From: an uncultured Lachnospiraceae bacterium
GTDB lineage: Bacteria; Bacillota; Clostridia; Lachnospirales; Lachnospiraceae
DNA: 64,000 bases
NCBI GenBank assembly: GCA_934352055.1
Contig: CAKRJY010000008.1
Coordinates: 53,684 to 117,683 of the forward strand
Direction of reading: 5' to 3'
Both the position numbers and the translations under genes were made by a program. Positions 35,307 to 44,847 of the stretch are shown one piece after another (the first letter of the stretch is position 1; each line of letters opens with the position of its first letter). The notes beneath the pieces are model-generated. The model was not told where the DNA came from, made no database searches, and saw only the letters and a program-made list of their open reading frames with translations.

Positions 35307-36275
35307 TCACTTTTTCTGCGCCATGACTGTACCTATTGATACAAGCAGTAAGGAAAGAAGCAGCACGCCAACATGTAAAGAATCTGCCTCATGTAACAAT
35401 AGCGCAGATAACAATACGCCAAAAATTGGTGTTGTGAATCCAAATACTGCGATTTTCGATACCGGGTTGTACTTTAACAGTACGCCCCATAAAGAATATG
35501 CCACTGCCGACACCATAGCCAGATACAAAACAATGGCCCATCCTTTTACCGTTCCTTGAGCAAAAACGCCTGTTCCCATACTTTCCGGGAACAGCACACA
35601 CAGTATGACCCCAAGCAATACCAGCGTAATGCCACCTACCATAAACTGATACCCGCTTAAAACAAACGGCAACTCCTGTTCAGAATACTTACGCAAATAA
35701 ACGGAAGAAAAAGCATATGCTACCGTCGAAATAAAAATGCAAAGTTCACCCACGCCAATTCCGGCAAGGCTTGCACTGCCACCGCGACTTCCCCAGAGTT
35801 CCATGATAAACACACCTGCAAATCCTAAAACAGAACCCAGAATTTTATTGCGTTTCAGCTTTTCCTGCCGAAAAAGAAGGCATGCCACAAACAGAGCGAC
35901 AAAGACATTTAAGGCTTCAATAATAGACGCTTTCACTCCGCTTGTTTTTCCCAGTCCAATGTAAAAGAAGAAATATTGCAGTGTTGTCTGCAGCAGACTC
36001 AAATGCAAAATCGGTTTCCAGGATGTCTTTTGGGGCAAAAGAATACGCTTATATGCCACACTTCCAATTACAAGCGCCATGACACCGGCAAGGAAAAATC
36101 GCATACCGGCAAACATAATCTGTAAACCTGCCTGGTTGCCTTCTATTCCAAAGATTTCATATCCTATTTTAATTCCAGGGAAAGCGCTCCCCCACAAAAA
36201 ACAACATAGAAGAGCTACCACGCATACCACAACGGCGCGATTCCATGGAACGTTTCTTTCTTCCTTCTGTTCCAT
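35307..36275 (-). CDS. EamA-family (DMT superfamily) transporter
   Basis: 322 residues, ten membrane helices in two repeated EamA halves. FLWGSAFPGIKIGYE in helix 1 and SVAYSLWGVLLKYNPVSKI in the second half are typical. Drug/metabolite transporters export or import small molecules; the substrate cannot be told. ATG 36275 follows GGGAGGAAAATA, 15 bases after the upstream DUF6020-like gene, so the two share a transcript. Confidence 0.9.
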   Translation of the reverse strand: MEQKEERNVPWNRAVVVCVVALLCCFLWGSAFPGIKIGYEIFGIEGNQAGLQIMFAGMRFFLAGVMALVIGSVAYKRILLPQKTSWKPILHLSLLQTTLQYFFFYIGLGKTSGVKASIIEALNVFVALFVACLLFRQEKLKRNKILGSVLGFAGVFIMELWGSRGGSASLAGIGVGELCIFISTVAYAFSSVYLRKYSEQELPFVLSGYQFMVGGITLVLLGVILCVLFPESMGTGVFAQGTVKGWAIVLYLAMVSAVAYSLWGVLLKYNPVSKIAVFGFTTPIFGVLLSALLLHEADSLHVGVLLLSLLLVSIGTVMAQKK

Positions 36276-36290
36276 TATTTTCCTCCCAAT

Positions 36291-38279
36291 CTAAACATCT
36301 TTTTCCAAAGCATTTTGTTCCAAAACAGTCGTTTCATTATTATCTGATGATGCTGGCAACAATTCCAACGGTATCAAAAACGGCAATATATATAGTAGCG
36401 GCATAACATAACGTGTATTGCCATTATCCGGAGACACCATGCAGATTGCGATTGTAATGAGTGGGATCAGTATCAGCGCCAGCTCATCCTTTTTCCTCCA
36501 TCTAAGGTTATAAAGAAGCGCGAACAAAAACAGCCACGGCCATAATCCTATCGAAGCAAAAATATTTACAATTGGTACTTTTTCTGTAAATAACACCAAT
36601 TGATTGATTGCATAACGCTGCTCCAGATATTCCTCTTTATTTTCAATATATAAATCGCTATATTGTCCCTCATCATCATGCATTTGCAAGTAATCATTGA
36701 ATTTATAATATACAAGGCTGGAAATCTTATTGATATCATAATACTGATATGTATTATGCAAAACCGATTCCACATAAACTTCCGGATGTTTCCAGAACAT
36801 CTTTCTCCACACTTTAAAATAAGCTTTTAAGTCCTGCTTTGTAGCTTCCTGGTTATAATATTTTTTCACCGGATCCGACAATTCCGGATTATATTTTTTC
36901 GCCAGTTTTTTATATGGTAGAACTCGATTGATTGCCTTTTTCTCTGCTGCTGTTACTTCATCTCCATATTCCGTAACATAGCGCGCTGTCTGTTGAAACG
37001 GCACCGATAATGCTTCCTGCAAACCGCCCGGAGCTACATTTAGTGCCGGCAGAAGCATACCACAAAATACAAATTTATATAAAACAACCGGTAACATGAC
37101 AGACGCGATAATCTGTACAAATTGCTGACGATATTTGATGAGATAAACTGCGCCAACAATCAGTAAAATATACATTGCATACACTTTTGTCAGAATCATC
37201 ATACAAGCCACGAAAAAGAAGCTTATCGTAAACCAGACATTCCGAAAAGCCTGCCCCTTGCTTCTTGCAACATAATGCATCATTAACATAAAAATCAGAC
37301 AAAACGTGGCATAAAAAGTATCTTTTAACATGCAAATGGCATACATCGGAAATACCGGGATAAACATGAACAACAACAACGTCCCTATCATACGCTTCCT
37401 TGTCACACCGCAGGCATGCATATAATAAAGTCCACCGGCATACACAAGTGCTAATAACATCATTTGTATGAGGACATAACAAGCCACGCCCAACGCCGCA
37501 TCACCGAAATGCTGTCCTAATTTGACAAACCAGGAAAACAAAATCGTCAAAATATACGGATGATGGTTCGTAATAAAGATATCTTCTCCCTGCACAGCAG
37601 ACATTGACTGAATATAACTCGGTATCTCGTTATATTCCATAAGCATAATAACGGTATCCTCGTTACTTGTTCCCGGATAAAAATAAACAAAATATGGAAG
37701 CCATGCGACAAACATACAAAGCGCCATCATAAGAATCTGCACTGCAGGATGAATTTTTTTCCCATATGTTGTAATACGTATCTCCTGCTCTGCAAATTTA
37801 TGAAAGAAATGCAGCATGACTGCTACCAAAAAGTAGCAGATCAAGACGTACGAAGACCATTTCATAAAAATGCGATACTTCTGAATCTCGGCAACACCAA
37901 TTTCTTCCATAACCTCCATCATTGCATACCAGCCGCCCCATTTTTTAAAAATCATGGCAACCAATTGACCACTTGCAAACAGGATAGAAAAAAGCAATTC
38001 TGCCACTCGTTCTTTATAACTCCGTTTGATCTGCAATGCCAGATAGATGAATAGGCCAACAATCAGCGCAAACAAAAAGGTCCGCAATCGATTGGCAGAA
38101 AAAGAACGATACATCGTTCTCGTATATAACATAATCGGACTTGTCAAATCAATGTCCGGACTATTATCAATCGTTGCTTCCCTCGAAAGAGAAATAAATG
38201 CTCCCATGGCAGCATACATACCAAGCACAAGAGAAATCCAGAAATCTCTCGTCCTTACTTTTATTGTAAATTCCTTCAT
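36291..38279 (-). CDS. Large polytopic membrane protein, DUF6020-like
   Basis: 662 residues, about 14 helices. Motifs: FVYFYPGTSNEDT in the first large loop, TNHHPYILTILFSW, and MLKDTFYAT. A soluble loop spans roughly 420-560, and helices resume to the end. It is a longer relative of 9928-11562; the HHP motif is absent there. Acidic first-loop residues resemble GT-C enzymes, so a glycosyl transfer role is possible. ATG 38279 has AGGAAG upstream and a promoter at 38370-38398. Confidence 0.82.
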   Translation of the reverse strand: MKEFTIKVRTRDFWISLVLGMYAAMGAFISLSREATIDNSPDIDLTSPIMLYTRTMYRSFSANRLRTFLFALIVGLFIYLALQIKRSYKERVAELLFSILFASGQLVAMIFKKWGGWYAMMEVMEEIGVAEIQKYRIFMKWSSYVLICYFLVAVMLHFFHKFAEQEIRITTYGKKIHPAVQILMMALCMFVAWLPYFVYFYPGTSNEDTVIMLMEYNEIPSYIQSMSAVQGEDIFITNHHPYILTILFSWFVKLGQHFGDAALGVACYVLIQMMLLALVYAGGLYYMHACGVTRKRMIGTLLLFMFIPVFPMYAICMLKDTFYATFCLIFMLMMHYVARSKGQAFRNVWFTISFFFVACMMILTKVYAMYILLIVGAVYLIKYRQQFVQIIASVMLPVVLYKFVFCGMLLPALNVAPGGLQEALSVPFQQTARYVTEYGDEVTAAEKKAINRVLPYKKLAKKYNPELSDPVKKYYNQEATKQDLKAYFKVWRKMFWKHPEVYVESVLHNTYQYYDINKISSLVYYKFNDYLQMHDDEGQYSDLYIENKEEYLEQRYAINQLVLFTEKVPIVNIFASIGLWPWLFLFALLYNLRWRKKDELALILIPLITIAICMVSPDNGNTRYVMPLLYILPFLIPLELLPASSDNNETTVLEQNALEKDV

Positions 38280-38301
38280 ATTCTTCCTATCTTATTTTAT
38301 A

Positions 38302-38337
38302 GTACCTATCATTCTTTATTGTGCATGCGATAGGTAC
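38302..38337. repeat. Inverted repeat in leader of DUF6020-like gene
   Basis: GTACCTATC (38302-38310) and GATAGGTAC (38329-38337) are perfect 9-base arms around an 18-base loop. It lies in the transcribed leader between the promoter and the ATG, and could be an RNA hairpin or an operator. No U-run follows on the minus strand. Confidence 0.5.
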
Positions 38338-38369
38338 ACCCTCTTTTCACTATGCACATTCAGCTTATA

Positions 38370-38398
38370 AGTATAACGTAAACGCCAGGAAAGAACAA
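38370..38398 (-). promoter_or_regulatory. Promoter for DUF6020-like/EamA transcript
   Basis: Minus strand: -35 TTGTTC (38393-38398), 17-base spacer, -10 TATACT (38370-38375). The leader would be about 83 bases, containing the 38302-38337 inverted repeat. Confidence 0.5.
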
Positions 38399-38411
38399 CC
38401 TGCCCTGATTT

Positions 38412-38459
38412 CACAAAAAATAACCCATCATAGATGAAAAACAATCGTCTATGATGGGT
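38412..38459 (-). terminator. Intrinsic terminator of the atp operon
   Basis: Perfect 12-base stem ACCCATCATAGA (38423-38434) with TCTATGATGGGT (38448-38459), 13-base loop, then TTATTTTTTG on the minus strand. It lies 8 bases after atpC. Confidence 0.88.
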
Positions 38460-38466
38460 ATTTCTC

Positions 38467-38868
38467 TTATGCTAAGATATCCTGACGCACCAGAGCTCGC
38501 TTTAATGCAAGTTCTGCTCGCGCCACATCCAAATTAGCGTCTTTTCGATTCAATCGGTCTCTGGCTCTGTCTTCTGCCCTTCTTGCCCGATCCAAATCAA
38601 TTTCATCCGGCCACTCCGCCACTTCGGCTAAAAGTGTCACTTTATCTCCCAGGATTTCGGCAAATCCCGCATGCACAACGGCACGCTTGGCTCCCTCAGG
38701 TTCTGTAATTGTAACAATTCCCGGTGCCAAAACCGTAGTAAGCGGAATATGATCTTTGTATACGCCGATTTCTCCCTCCGTCGTTGTAAATTCGATCATG
38801 CTCGCATCGCCATGATAAAAAACGCGATCCGGCGTTATAATCTCGACTTGAAACAAATTATCTGCCAT
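38467..38868 (-). CDS. atpC: ATP synthase F1 epsilon subunit
   Basis: 133 residues. N-terminal beta sandwich (FQVEIITPDRVFYHGDASMIEFTTTEGEIGV) and C-terminal helical hairpin (RARRAEDRARDRLNRKDANLDVARAELALKRA). Part of the central stalk, coupling rotation to catalysis and restraining ATP hydrolysis. Last gene of the operon; 11 bases from atpD and directly before the terminator. Confidence 0.95.
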   Translation of the reverse strand: MADNLFQVEIITPDRVFYHGDASMIEFTTTEGEIGVYKDHIPLTTVLAPGIVTITEPEGAKRAVVHAGFAEILGDKVTLLAEVAEWPDEIDLDRARRAEDRARDRLNRKDANLDVARAELALKRALVRQDILA

Positions 38869-38879
38869 AGTCGCCTCCC

Positions 38880-40280
38880 TTACTGCATCCGGGCGCGTAC
38901 TTCATCAATTGTTCCGGCATTTAAGAAATGTCCTTCCGGCACATCATCATGTTTGCCTTCCAGAATTTCACGGAATCCTCGAATCGTCTCAGCGATTGGT
39001 ACATATTTTCCTTCCAATCCGGTAAACTGTCCGGCTACAAAGAATGGCTGTGATAAAAATCTCTGGATTTTTCTTGCACGGCTTACGACAAGCTTGTCAT
39101 CCTCAGACAATTCGTCCATACCAAGAATCGCAATGATATCCTGTAATTCTTTGTATTTCTGTAAGATCTCCTGCACACCACGAGCCACTTCAAAATGCTC
39201 CTGACCAACAATACGTGGATCAAGAATTCTGGAAGTTGATGCTAATGGATCTACAGCCGGGTAAATACCAAGCTCTGCAATGGATCTTTCCAATACCGTT
39301 GTTGCATCCAAGTGTGCAAATGTTGTTGCCGGCGCCGGGTCTGTCAAGTCATCTGCAGGCACATAAACGGCCTGTACCGATGTAATAGATCCGCTCTTTG
39401 TAGAAGTAATACGCTCCTGCAACGCACCCATTTCTGTCTGCAATGTAGGCTGGTAACCAACGGCTGATGGCATACGTCCCAAAAGTGCTGACACTTCAGA
39501 ACCTGCCTGTGTGAAACGGAAAATATTATCAATAAAGAGAAGTACGTCCTTTCCACCTTTGTCACGGAAATACTCTGCCATGGTAAGTCCTGTTAAGCCA
39601 ACACGCATTCTTGCTCCAGGTGGCTCGTTCATCTGTCCGAACACCATACAGGTCTTATCAATAACGCCAGATTCCTTCATTTCATAGTAGAGGTCATTAC
39701 CCTCTCTTGTACGCTCTCCAACACCGGTAAATACAGAGTATCCACCATGTTCTGTCGCGATATTATGAATCAACTCCTGGATAAGTACGGTTTTTCCTAC
39801 ACCCGCACCACCAAACAAACCGATTTTTCCACCCTTCTGGTATGGGCAGAGCAAATCTACGACCTTGATTCCTGTCTCTAACATTTCTGTGGAAGTTGCC
39901 TGTTCCTCAAAAGCTGGTGCTTTTCTATGGATCGGCATGTATTCCACATCCTTTGGTGCGTCAATTTCATCAATTGGTTCACCTAACACGTTAAAAATAC
40001 GTCCCAATGTCTGCTCGCCAACCGGAACACTGATTGGTGCTCCTGTTGCAACTGCATCCATTCCACGTACTAATCCGTCGGTGGTACCCATGGCAATACA
40101 ACGCACAGTATCATCTCCCAGATGCTGGGCTACTTCAACTACTAATTTTTTTCCATCTTTTGTCTGGATATTAATAGCATCATTGATCTCCGGCAATTCA
40201 CCTTCGGAGAACTTGATATCAAGTACCGCACCAATAATCTGAGTGATTTTTCCTATATTTTCTTTCGCCATATTTGTCAC
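38880..40280 (-). CDS. atpD: ATP synthase F1 beta subunit
   Basis: 466 residues, the catalytic subunit. Walker A GGAGVGKT near 155, catalytic Glu in GVGERTREGNDLY, Walker B VLLFIDNIFRF, and the DELSEDD motif near the C-terminus (MDELSEDDKLVVSRARK). Binds and hydrolyses or makes ATP at the alpha-beta interfaces. Confidence 0.98.
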   Translation of the reverse strand: MTNMAKENIGKITQIIGAVLDIKFSEGELPEINDAINIQTKDGKKLVVEVAQHLGDDTVRCIAMGTTDGLVRGMDAVATGAPISVPVGEQTLGRIFNVLGEPIDEIDAPKDVEYMPIHRKAPAFEEQATSTEMLETGIKVVDLLCPYQKGGKIGLFGGAGVGKTVLIQELIHNIATEHGGYSVFTGVGERTREGNDLYYEMKESGVIDKTCMVFGQMNEPPGARMRVGLTGLTMAEYFRDKGGKDVLLFIDNIFRFTQAGSEVSALLGRMPSAVGYQPTLQTEMGALQERITSTKSGSITSVQAVYVPADDLTDPAPATTFAHLDATTVLERSIAELGIYPAVDPLASTSRILDPRIVGQEHFEVARGVQEILQKYKELQDIIAILGMDELSEDDKLVVSRARKIQRFLSQPFFVAGQFTGLEGKYVPIAETIRGFREILEGKHDDVPEGHFLNAGTIDEVRARMQ

Positions 40281-40325
40281 TCCTAATTCATCAAACTTTA
40301 TTCTTTGCCTTCTCCCGATTATAGA

Positions 40326-41183
40326 TTAGGAAATGGCTTCCGCACCGGCAATAATCTCTGTCAATTCCTGTGTGATAGATCCTTGTCTTGCACGGTTATA
40401 TTTCAGTGATAAGTCATTGATCATATCTTCTGCATTGCTTGTTGCAGAATCCATCGCCTGCATACGGGCACCATTTTCGCTGGCAACCGCCTCGACAAGT
40501 GCACCATAAATCAGGCTTGTAATATATTTTGGAATGATCATGTCCAGCGCCTCTTCTTCGTTTGGTTCAAAATTCATCAGAAGATCTGTATTTTCTGTTG
40601 TAAGATCTTCCTCATTCACCTGTACCGGCAACAAACGAAGTAATGTCGGTTCATGACTGACTGTATTCTTGAAATGTGTATATGCTAAGTAAATCTCACC
40701 GATCTCACCAGCAGCATATGCCTCTAAGACTTCTCTGCTAATTGCTTGCGCATCTTCATACGTCGGTGCTTCCATAACATCCGAATAGTCTGTCTCCATC
40801 GCATAGCCCTTACGCACAAGCGCTTCCTGACCCTTGCGACCCACGGTGTAAATTCTGGCATCTTCCACTGGAATATCACTGCCTGTAATCAAACGGACAA
40901 TGTTGGAATTGTATCCTCCTGCCAGACCACGATTGGATGTTATTACAATGATTCCCTTTTTATCAGAAGAACTCTTTCGCAAATAAGGATGATCAATATT
41001 CCCTGCTTTTGCTAACATCGAGCATACTGTCTGATACATATACCGGAAGTAAGGAGTTGTCTCTTCCGCTTTATTCTTGGCTTTTTGAAGTTTTACGGTA
41101 GATACAAGTTTCATGGCTTTTGTAATTTGTTGCGTACTTGAAATACTTGTTTTTCTTCTTTTAATGTCCCTCATTGAGGCCAT
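40326..41183 (-). CDS. atpG: ATP synthase F1 gamma subunit
   Basis: 285 residues. The N-terminal coiled-coil helix (MASMRDIKRRKTSISSTQQITKAMKLVS) and C-terminal helix (NAEDMINDLSLKYNRARQGSITQELTEI) form the rotor shaft. The middle holds the Rossmann-like domain with ITSNRGLAGGYN. Sits between atpA and atpD as usual. Confidence 0.97.
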   Translation of the reverse strand: MASMRDIKRRKTSISSTQQITKAMKLVSTVKLQKAKNKAEETTPYFRYMYQTVCSMLAKAGNIDHPYLRKSSSDKKGIIVITSNRGLAGGYNSNIVRLITGSDIPVEDARIYTVGRKGQEALVRKGYAMETDYSDVMEAPTYEDAQAISREVLEAYAAGEIGEIYLAYTHFKNTVSHEPTLLRLLPVQVNEEDLTTENTDLLMNFEPNEEEALDMIIPKYITSLIYGALVEAVASENGARMQAMDSATSNAEDMINDLSLKYNRARQGSITQELTEIIAGAEAIS

Positions 41184-41201
41184 TTCATCTCACCGCCTTT
41201 G

Positions 41202-42707
41202 CTATTTATAGCTTTTTTTACATTCTTCAATTGCCTGAATCAGCGCTTTTTCTGTCTCCTCTGTAAGCACCTTTTCTGTGCGGATGGATTCCGGAATCTC
41301 CGGGTACTTGGTATCCACATATTCAAATAAGGCTGCCTCAAATGGCAATACATCTTCCACTGGAATATCCAAAAGATATTTCTTGGTTGCAGCATAAATG
41401 ATCATAATCTGATATTCTACCGGCATCGGCTTGTACTGTGGCTGTTTTAACATTTCCTGAATACGTTCCCCTTGTGCCAGCTTTTCTGTTGTATCAGCAT
41501 CAAGTTCAGATCCAAACTGTGCAAAAGATGCAAGTTCTCTATACTGTGCCAACTCCACACGAATTGGTGCTGCAATTTTCTTCATCGCTTTAATCTGCGC
41601 AGAACCACCTACACGTGATACGGAAAGTCCTGCGTTAATTGCCGGTCTAAAGCCCGCATTAAAGGCTTCTGTTTCCAGATAAATCTGTCCATCTGTGATA
41701 GAAATAACGTTTGTCGGAATATATGCAGATACATCGCCTGCCTGTGTCTCAATAATTGGAAGTGCTGTAAGCGATCCTCCACCTAATGAGTCATTCAAAC
41801 GTGCTGCACGTTCCAACAATCTGGAATGCAAATAGAATACATCTCCCGGATAAGCCTCACGTCCTGGTGGACGACGAAGCAGCAAAGAAAGGGTACGATA
41901 TGCCGTAGCATGCTTACTCAAATCATCATAAACAACGAGCACATCTTCTCCGTTCTCCATCCATTCTTCTCCAATCGCACATCCTGCGTATGGAGCGATA
42001 TACTGAAGTGGTGCCAATTCACTAGCGGTAGATGCTACTACCGTTGTATAGCTCATAGCTCCAAATTCTTCTAATGTATTTACAATTGTTGCAACCGTAG
42101 AAGCTTTCTGCCCGATAGCAACATAAATACATTTTACGTTTTGTCCTTTTTGATTAATGATGGTATCAATGGCAATCGCTGTCTTACCGGTCTGACGGTC
42201 ACCAATGATCAATTCTCTTTGTCCACGTCCGATTGGAATCATGGAATCAATCGCTTTAATACCTGTCTGTAATGGTGTGTCAACTGATTTTCTGGAAATA
42301 ACACCGGATGCTACACGTTCGATCTGACGGAACTTATCTGTCTCGATCGGTCCTTTCCCATCAATTGGTTGTCCCAACGCGTTGACAACACGCCCTAACA
42401 TTGCATCTCCAACTGGTACTTCTACTACACGTCCTGTTGTTTTTACAGTGTCACCTTCGTTGATATTGCGATTATCACCAAGTAAAACCGCACCAACATT
42501 ATCTTCCTCAAGGTTTAACACCATACCATATATTTCTCCAGGAAACTCAAGAAGTTCTCCCTGCATAGCATTTTCCAGTCCATGTATTCGTGCAATACCG
42601 TCAGCCACTTGTATAACCGTGCCGACATCTGCCACTTGAAGTTGCGCTGCATATCTTTTCATTTGCTCTTTAATCACTGAGCTGATTTCTTCTGGTTTTA
42701 AATTCAT
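41202..42707 (-). CDS. atpA: ATP synthase F1 alpha subunit
   Basis: 501 residues, non-catalytic nucleotide-binding subunit. Walker A GDRQTGKT near 169-176; DVLVVYDDLSKHA and LLLRRPPGREAYPGDVFY follow. The start overlaps the atpH stop by four bases (ATGA). Confidence 0.98.
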   Translation of the reverse strand: MNLKPEEISSVIKEQMKRYAAQLQVADVGTVIQVADGIARIHGLENAMQGELLEFPGEIYGMVLNLEEDNVGAVLLGDNRNINEGDTVKTTGRVVEVPVGDAMLGRVVNALGQPIDGKGPIETDKFRQIERVASGVISRKSVDTPLQTGIKAIDSMIPIGRGQRELIIGDRQTGKTAIAIDTIINQKGQNVKCIYVAIGQKASTVATIVNTLEEFGAMSYTTVVASTASELAPLQYIAPYAGCAIGEEWMENGEDVLVVYDDLSKHATAYRTLSLLLRRPPGREAYPGDVFYLHSRLLERAARLNDSLGGGSLTALPIIETQAGDVSAYIPTNVISITDGQIYLETEAFNAGFRPAINAGLSVSRVGGSAQIKAMKKIAAPIRVELAQYRELASFAQFGSELDADTTEKLAQGERIQEMLKQPQYKPMPVEYQIMIIYAATKKYLLDIPVEDVLPFEAALFEYVDTKYPEIPESIRTEKVLTEETEKALIQAIEECKKSYK

Positions 42708-43270
42708 GAAGCGCTTTCACCTACTTTCAACTGTATTTTAGATAATTCTCTGGATAACTCTGCCAGCTTGGTGCGTACACTACTGTCCACCACGCGGTCT
42801 CCAATACGAATTATCATACCGCCGATGAGCTCGGCCTCGACTGCATAATGCATACGAAACGATGTATATGCAGTTGTCTCAAGCAAACGATCTTCGATCT
42901 GTTTTTTCTGTGCATCCGATAATTCCATCGGTGTGCTTACATAAGCAATACCGACTTTTTTCTCTTCCAGTGCACGGTCGATAAAAAAGGTTAATACTTC
43001 CTGCATTTTTGCGAAATGATCTTTTTCTACAATCATACGCATCAGACCAACCAATTCATCCGATACTCTGCCTTTAAAAACAGTCTCTACCATCTGCATT
43101 TTTTCTTCTTTTATGATGTTGGGATGAGTCATCATCTGACTAAATTCCTGATGATCCCGAAGGACATCAAGAACACCCTGGCTCTCCTCCAGATACGCAT
43201 CCAGTCGACCTTGCTCCATCGCCAGTTCAAACAATGCTTCACCATACACATTTGAAACTAACTTTGCCAT
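42704..43270 (-). CDS. atpH: ATP synthase F1 delta subunit
   Basis: 188 residues. The N-terminal helical domain begins VSNVYGEALFELAMEQGRLD; the C-terminal GGMIIRIGDRVVDSSVRTKL motif links F1 to the b-subunit stalk. Overlaps atpF by 13 bases and atpA by four, implying coupled translation. Confidence 0.95.
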   Translation of the reverse strand: MAKLVSNVYGEALFELAMEQGRLDAYLEESQGVLDVLRDHQEFSQMMTHPNIIKEEKMQMVETVFKGRVSDELVGLMRMIVEKDHFAKMQEVLTFFIDRALEEKKVGIAYVSTPMELSDAQKKQIEDRLLETTAYTSFRMHYAVEAELIGGMIIRIGDRVVDSSVRTKLAELSRELSKIQLKVGESAS

Positions 43271-43773
43271 GTAGCATCACCCATTTCCTTCAGCGTTTCT
43301 TCTACTAATTCATTCTGAACCGTAGTGTCTATGTTTGCAGCCACGACCTTACCAGCCATCACAGAGGCAAGTGAAATCATTTCCTGTTTCATCTCATCTG
43401 CCACACGCTTCTTTTCAAGAACAGCTTCTTCACTGGCTCTTGCAATAATACGTGCCGCTTCCTCTTTGGCATCCGCTATGATCTTGGCTTCATTCTTGAG
43501 TGCCTTCTGTCTTGCCTCTGCAAGAATTACCTCAGCCTCTTTATCAACATCTTTTAAGCGTTGTTCATATTCTGCTTTTGCTTTTGCAGACTCTTCCTTG
43601 TCCTGTGCCGCACTGGCAATATCCTGACGTATCTTCTCCTGACGATCCCGCAATAGCTTTCTTGCCGGATTGAACAAAAGATATGACATAATCAGGAACA
43701 GAAAGAATACGGAAATACCTAAAGATACCGCATCAAACAACAACTGAAAATCTAAGTCAAATAGTCTTGTCAT
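43258..43773 (-). CDS. atpF: ATP synthase F0 b subunit
   Basis: 171 residues. One N-terminal membrane helix (about 14-32), then a long charged coiled coil (about 35-150) rich in Ala, Lys and Glu. Forms the peripheral stalk anchoring F1 to the membrane. Confidence 0.96.
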   Translation of the reverse strand: MTRLFDLDFQLLFDAVSLGISVFFLFLIMSYLLFNPARKLLRDRQEKIRQDIASAAQDKEESAKAKAEYEQRLKDVDKEAEVILAEARQKALKNEAKIIADAKEEAARIIARASEEAVLEKKRVADEMKQEMISLASVMAGKVVAANIDTTVQNELVEETLKEMGDATWQS

Positions 43774-43821
43774 AACTTTCCTGTAGTTCCTCCTTTCCTG
43801 GGAAATTCCAAACTACACGTA

Positions 43822-44079
43822 TTAACCTACTAATGGTTTTACGAAAAGCAGAAGCATAGCAACCAAAAGTCCGTACAGACCTGTTGTCTCGGCAACTGCC
43901 TGTCCAAGTAACATTGTTGACATAATCTTACCCTGTGCACCTGGGTTTCTACCTACAGCTGCTGCACCGTAACCTGCTGCAATACCCTGACCAATACCAG
44001 GTCCGATACCAGCGATAACAGCCAGACCAGCACCAATTGCAGAGCATGCTAAAATCAAATCTTCTCCTGTGATATTCAT
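43822..44079 (-). CDS. atpE: ATP synthase F0 c subunit, Na+-type signature
   Basis: 85 residues, two membrane helices around the polar loop GRNPGAQGK. The ion-binding carboxylate is E64. Q31 in GPGIGQG, V62 and T65 next to E64 match the Q-V-E-S/T ligand set of Na+-translocating c rings (Ilyobacter tartaricus type). By family knowledge this predicts Na+ coupling. Confidence 0.96.
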   Translation of the reverse strand: MNITGEDLILACSAIGAGLAVIAGIGPGIGQGIAAGYGAAAVGRNPGAQGKIMSTMLLGQAVAETTGLYGLLVAMLLLFVKPLVG

Positions 44080-44109
44080 AATACTTTCCTCCTAATAATA
44101 AAATATAAA

Positions 44110-44847
44110 TTATTCTTCGTCCCCATAGGACTGTGTGATGTATGTCATGGTAAGCATACAAAATACGTATGTCTGAATGGCTCCGGAAAACAAGTCAAAA
44201 TAGACATGGAGCACAGCAGGCCAGACATATGCAATCTTGGCCAACAGACCGTAAACAAGGGCCATCATTACGGTTCCTGACAATACATTCGCAAATAGAC
44301 GCAGTGATAAGGAAATTGGCACTGCGACCTCGCTGATCAAGTTGATCGGCAGCCATAGTGGAAACCATGGCGGTAATGGAGAACACATATCTGTCCAAAT
44401 CTGTTTTACGGACTGGTGTTTCCATTTTGTGATGTGAATCAGTGCAAACGTAATGATACCAAGGGCAAATGTGGTTCCATAGTCCGCTGTTGGCGGTCTC
44501 AAACCAAACAATCCGGATATATTACTGAACAAAATAAATACGAATATGGTACTAATATAATTCGTAAATTTTGGTGCGTGAGAGCCCATATTGCCCTCCA
44601 CGACTCCGGATAATTTTTCTACCATTAGTTCCAGAACGTTCTGAAAGGTATCTGGCACTTCTGTTGCATGTACTAATTTTCGATTGGCTACAATAGAAAA
44701 TACCACAAGCACAAGCATAACAATGGCGATACACACATGTGAAGTTGTAATCCACACCTCCTGGCCAAATAATTCAAAGGAATACAGACCATGTATCATA
44801 AAGTCAATGTTATCTGCAGAAGCCGACATTAGAATTGCTTCATTCAC
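44110..44847 (-). CDS. atpB: ATP synthase F0 a subunit
   Basis: 245 residues, five to six membrane helices. Conserved LISEVAVPISLSLRLFANVLSGT contains the essential Arg of the a subunit, which guides ions to and from the c ring. The start is GTG 44847, overlapping the previous stop as GTGA, with GAGGTG upstream. Confidence 0.96.
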   Translation of the reverse strand: MNEAILMSASADNIDFMIHGLYSFELFGQEVWITTSHVCIAIVMLVLVVFSIVANRKLVHATEVPDTFQNVLELMVEKLSGVVEGNMGSHAPKFTNYISTIFVFILFSNISGLFGLRPPTADYGTTFALGIITFALIHITKWKHQSVKQIWTDMCSPLPPWFPLWLPINLISEVAVPISLSLRLFANVLSGTVMMALVYGLLAKIAYVWPAVLHVYFDLFSGAIQTYVFCMLTMTYITQSYGDEE

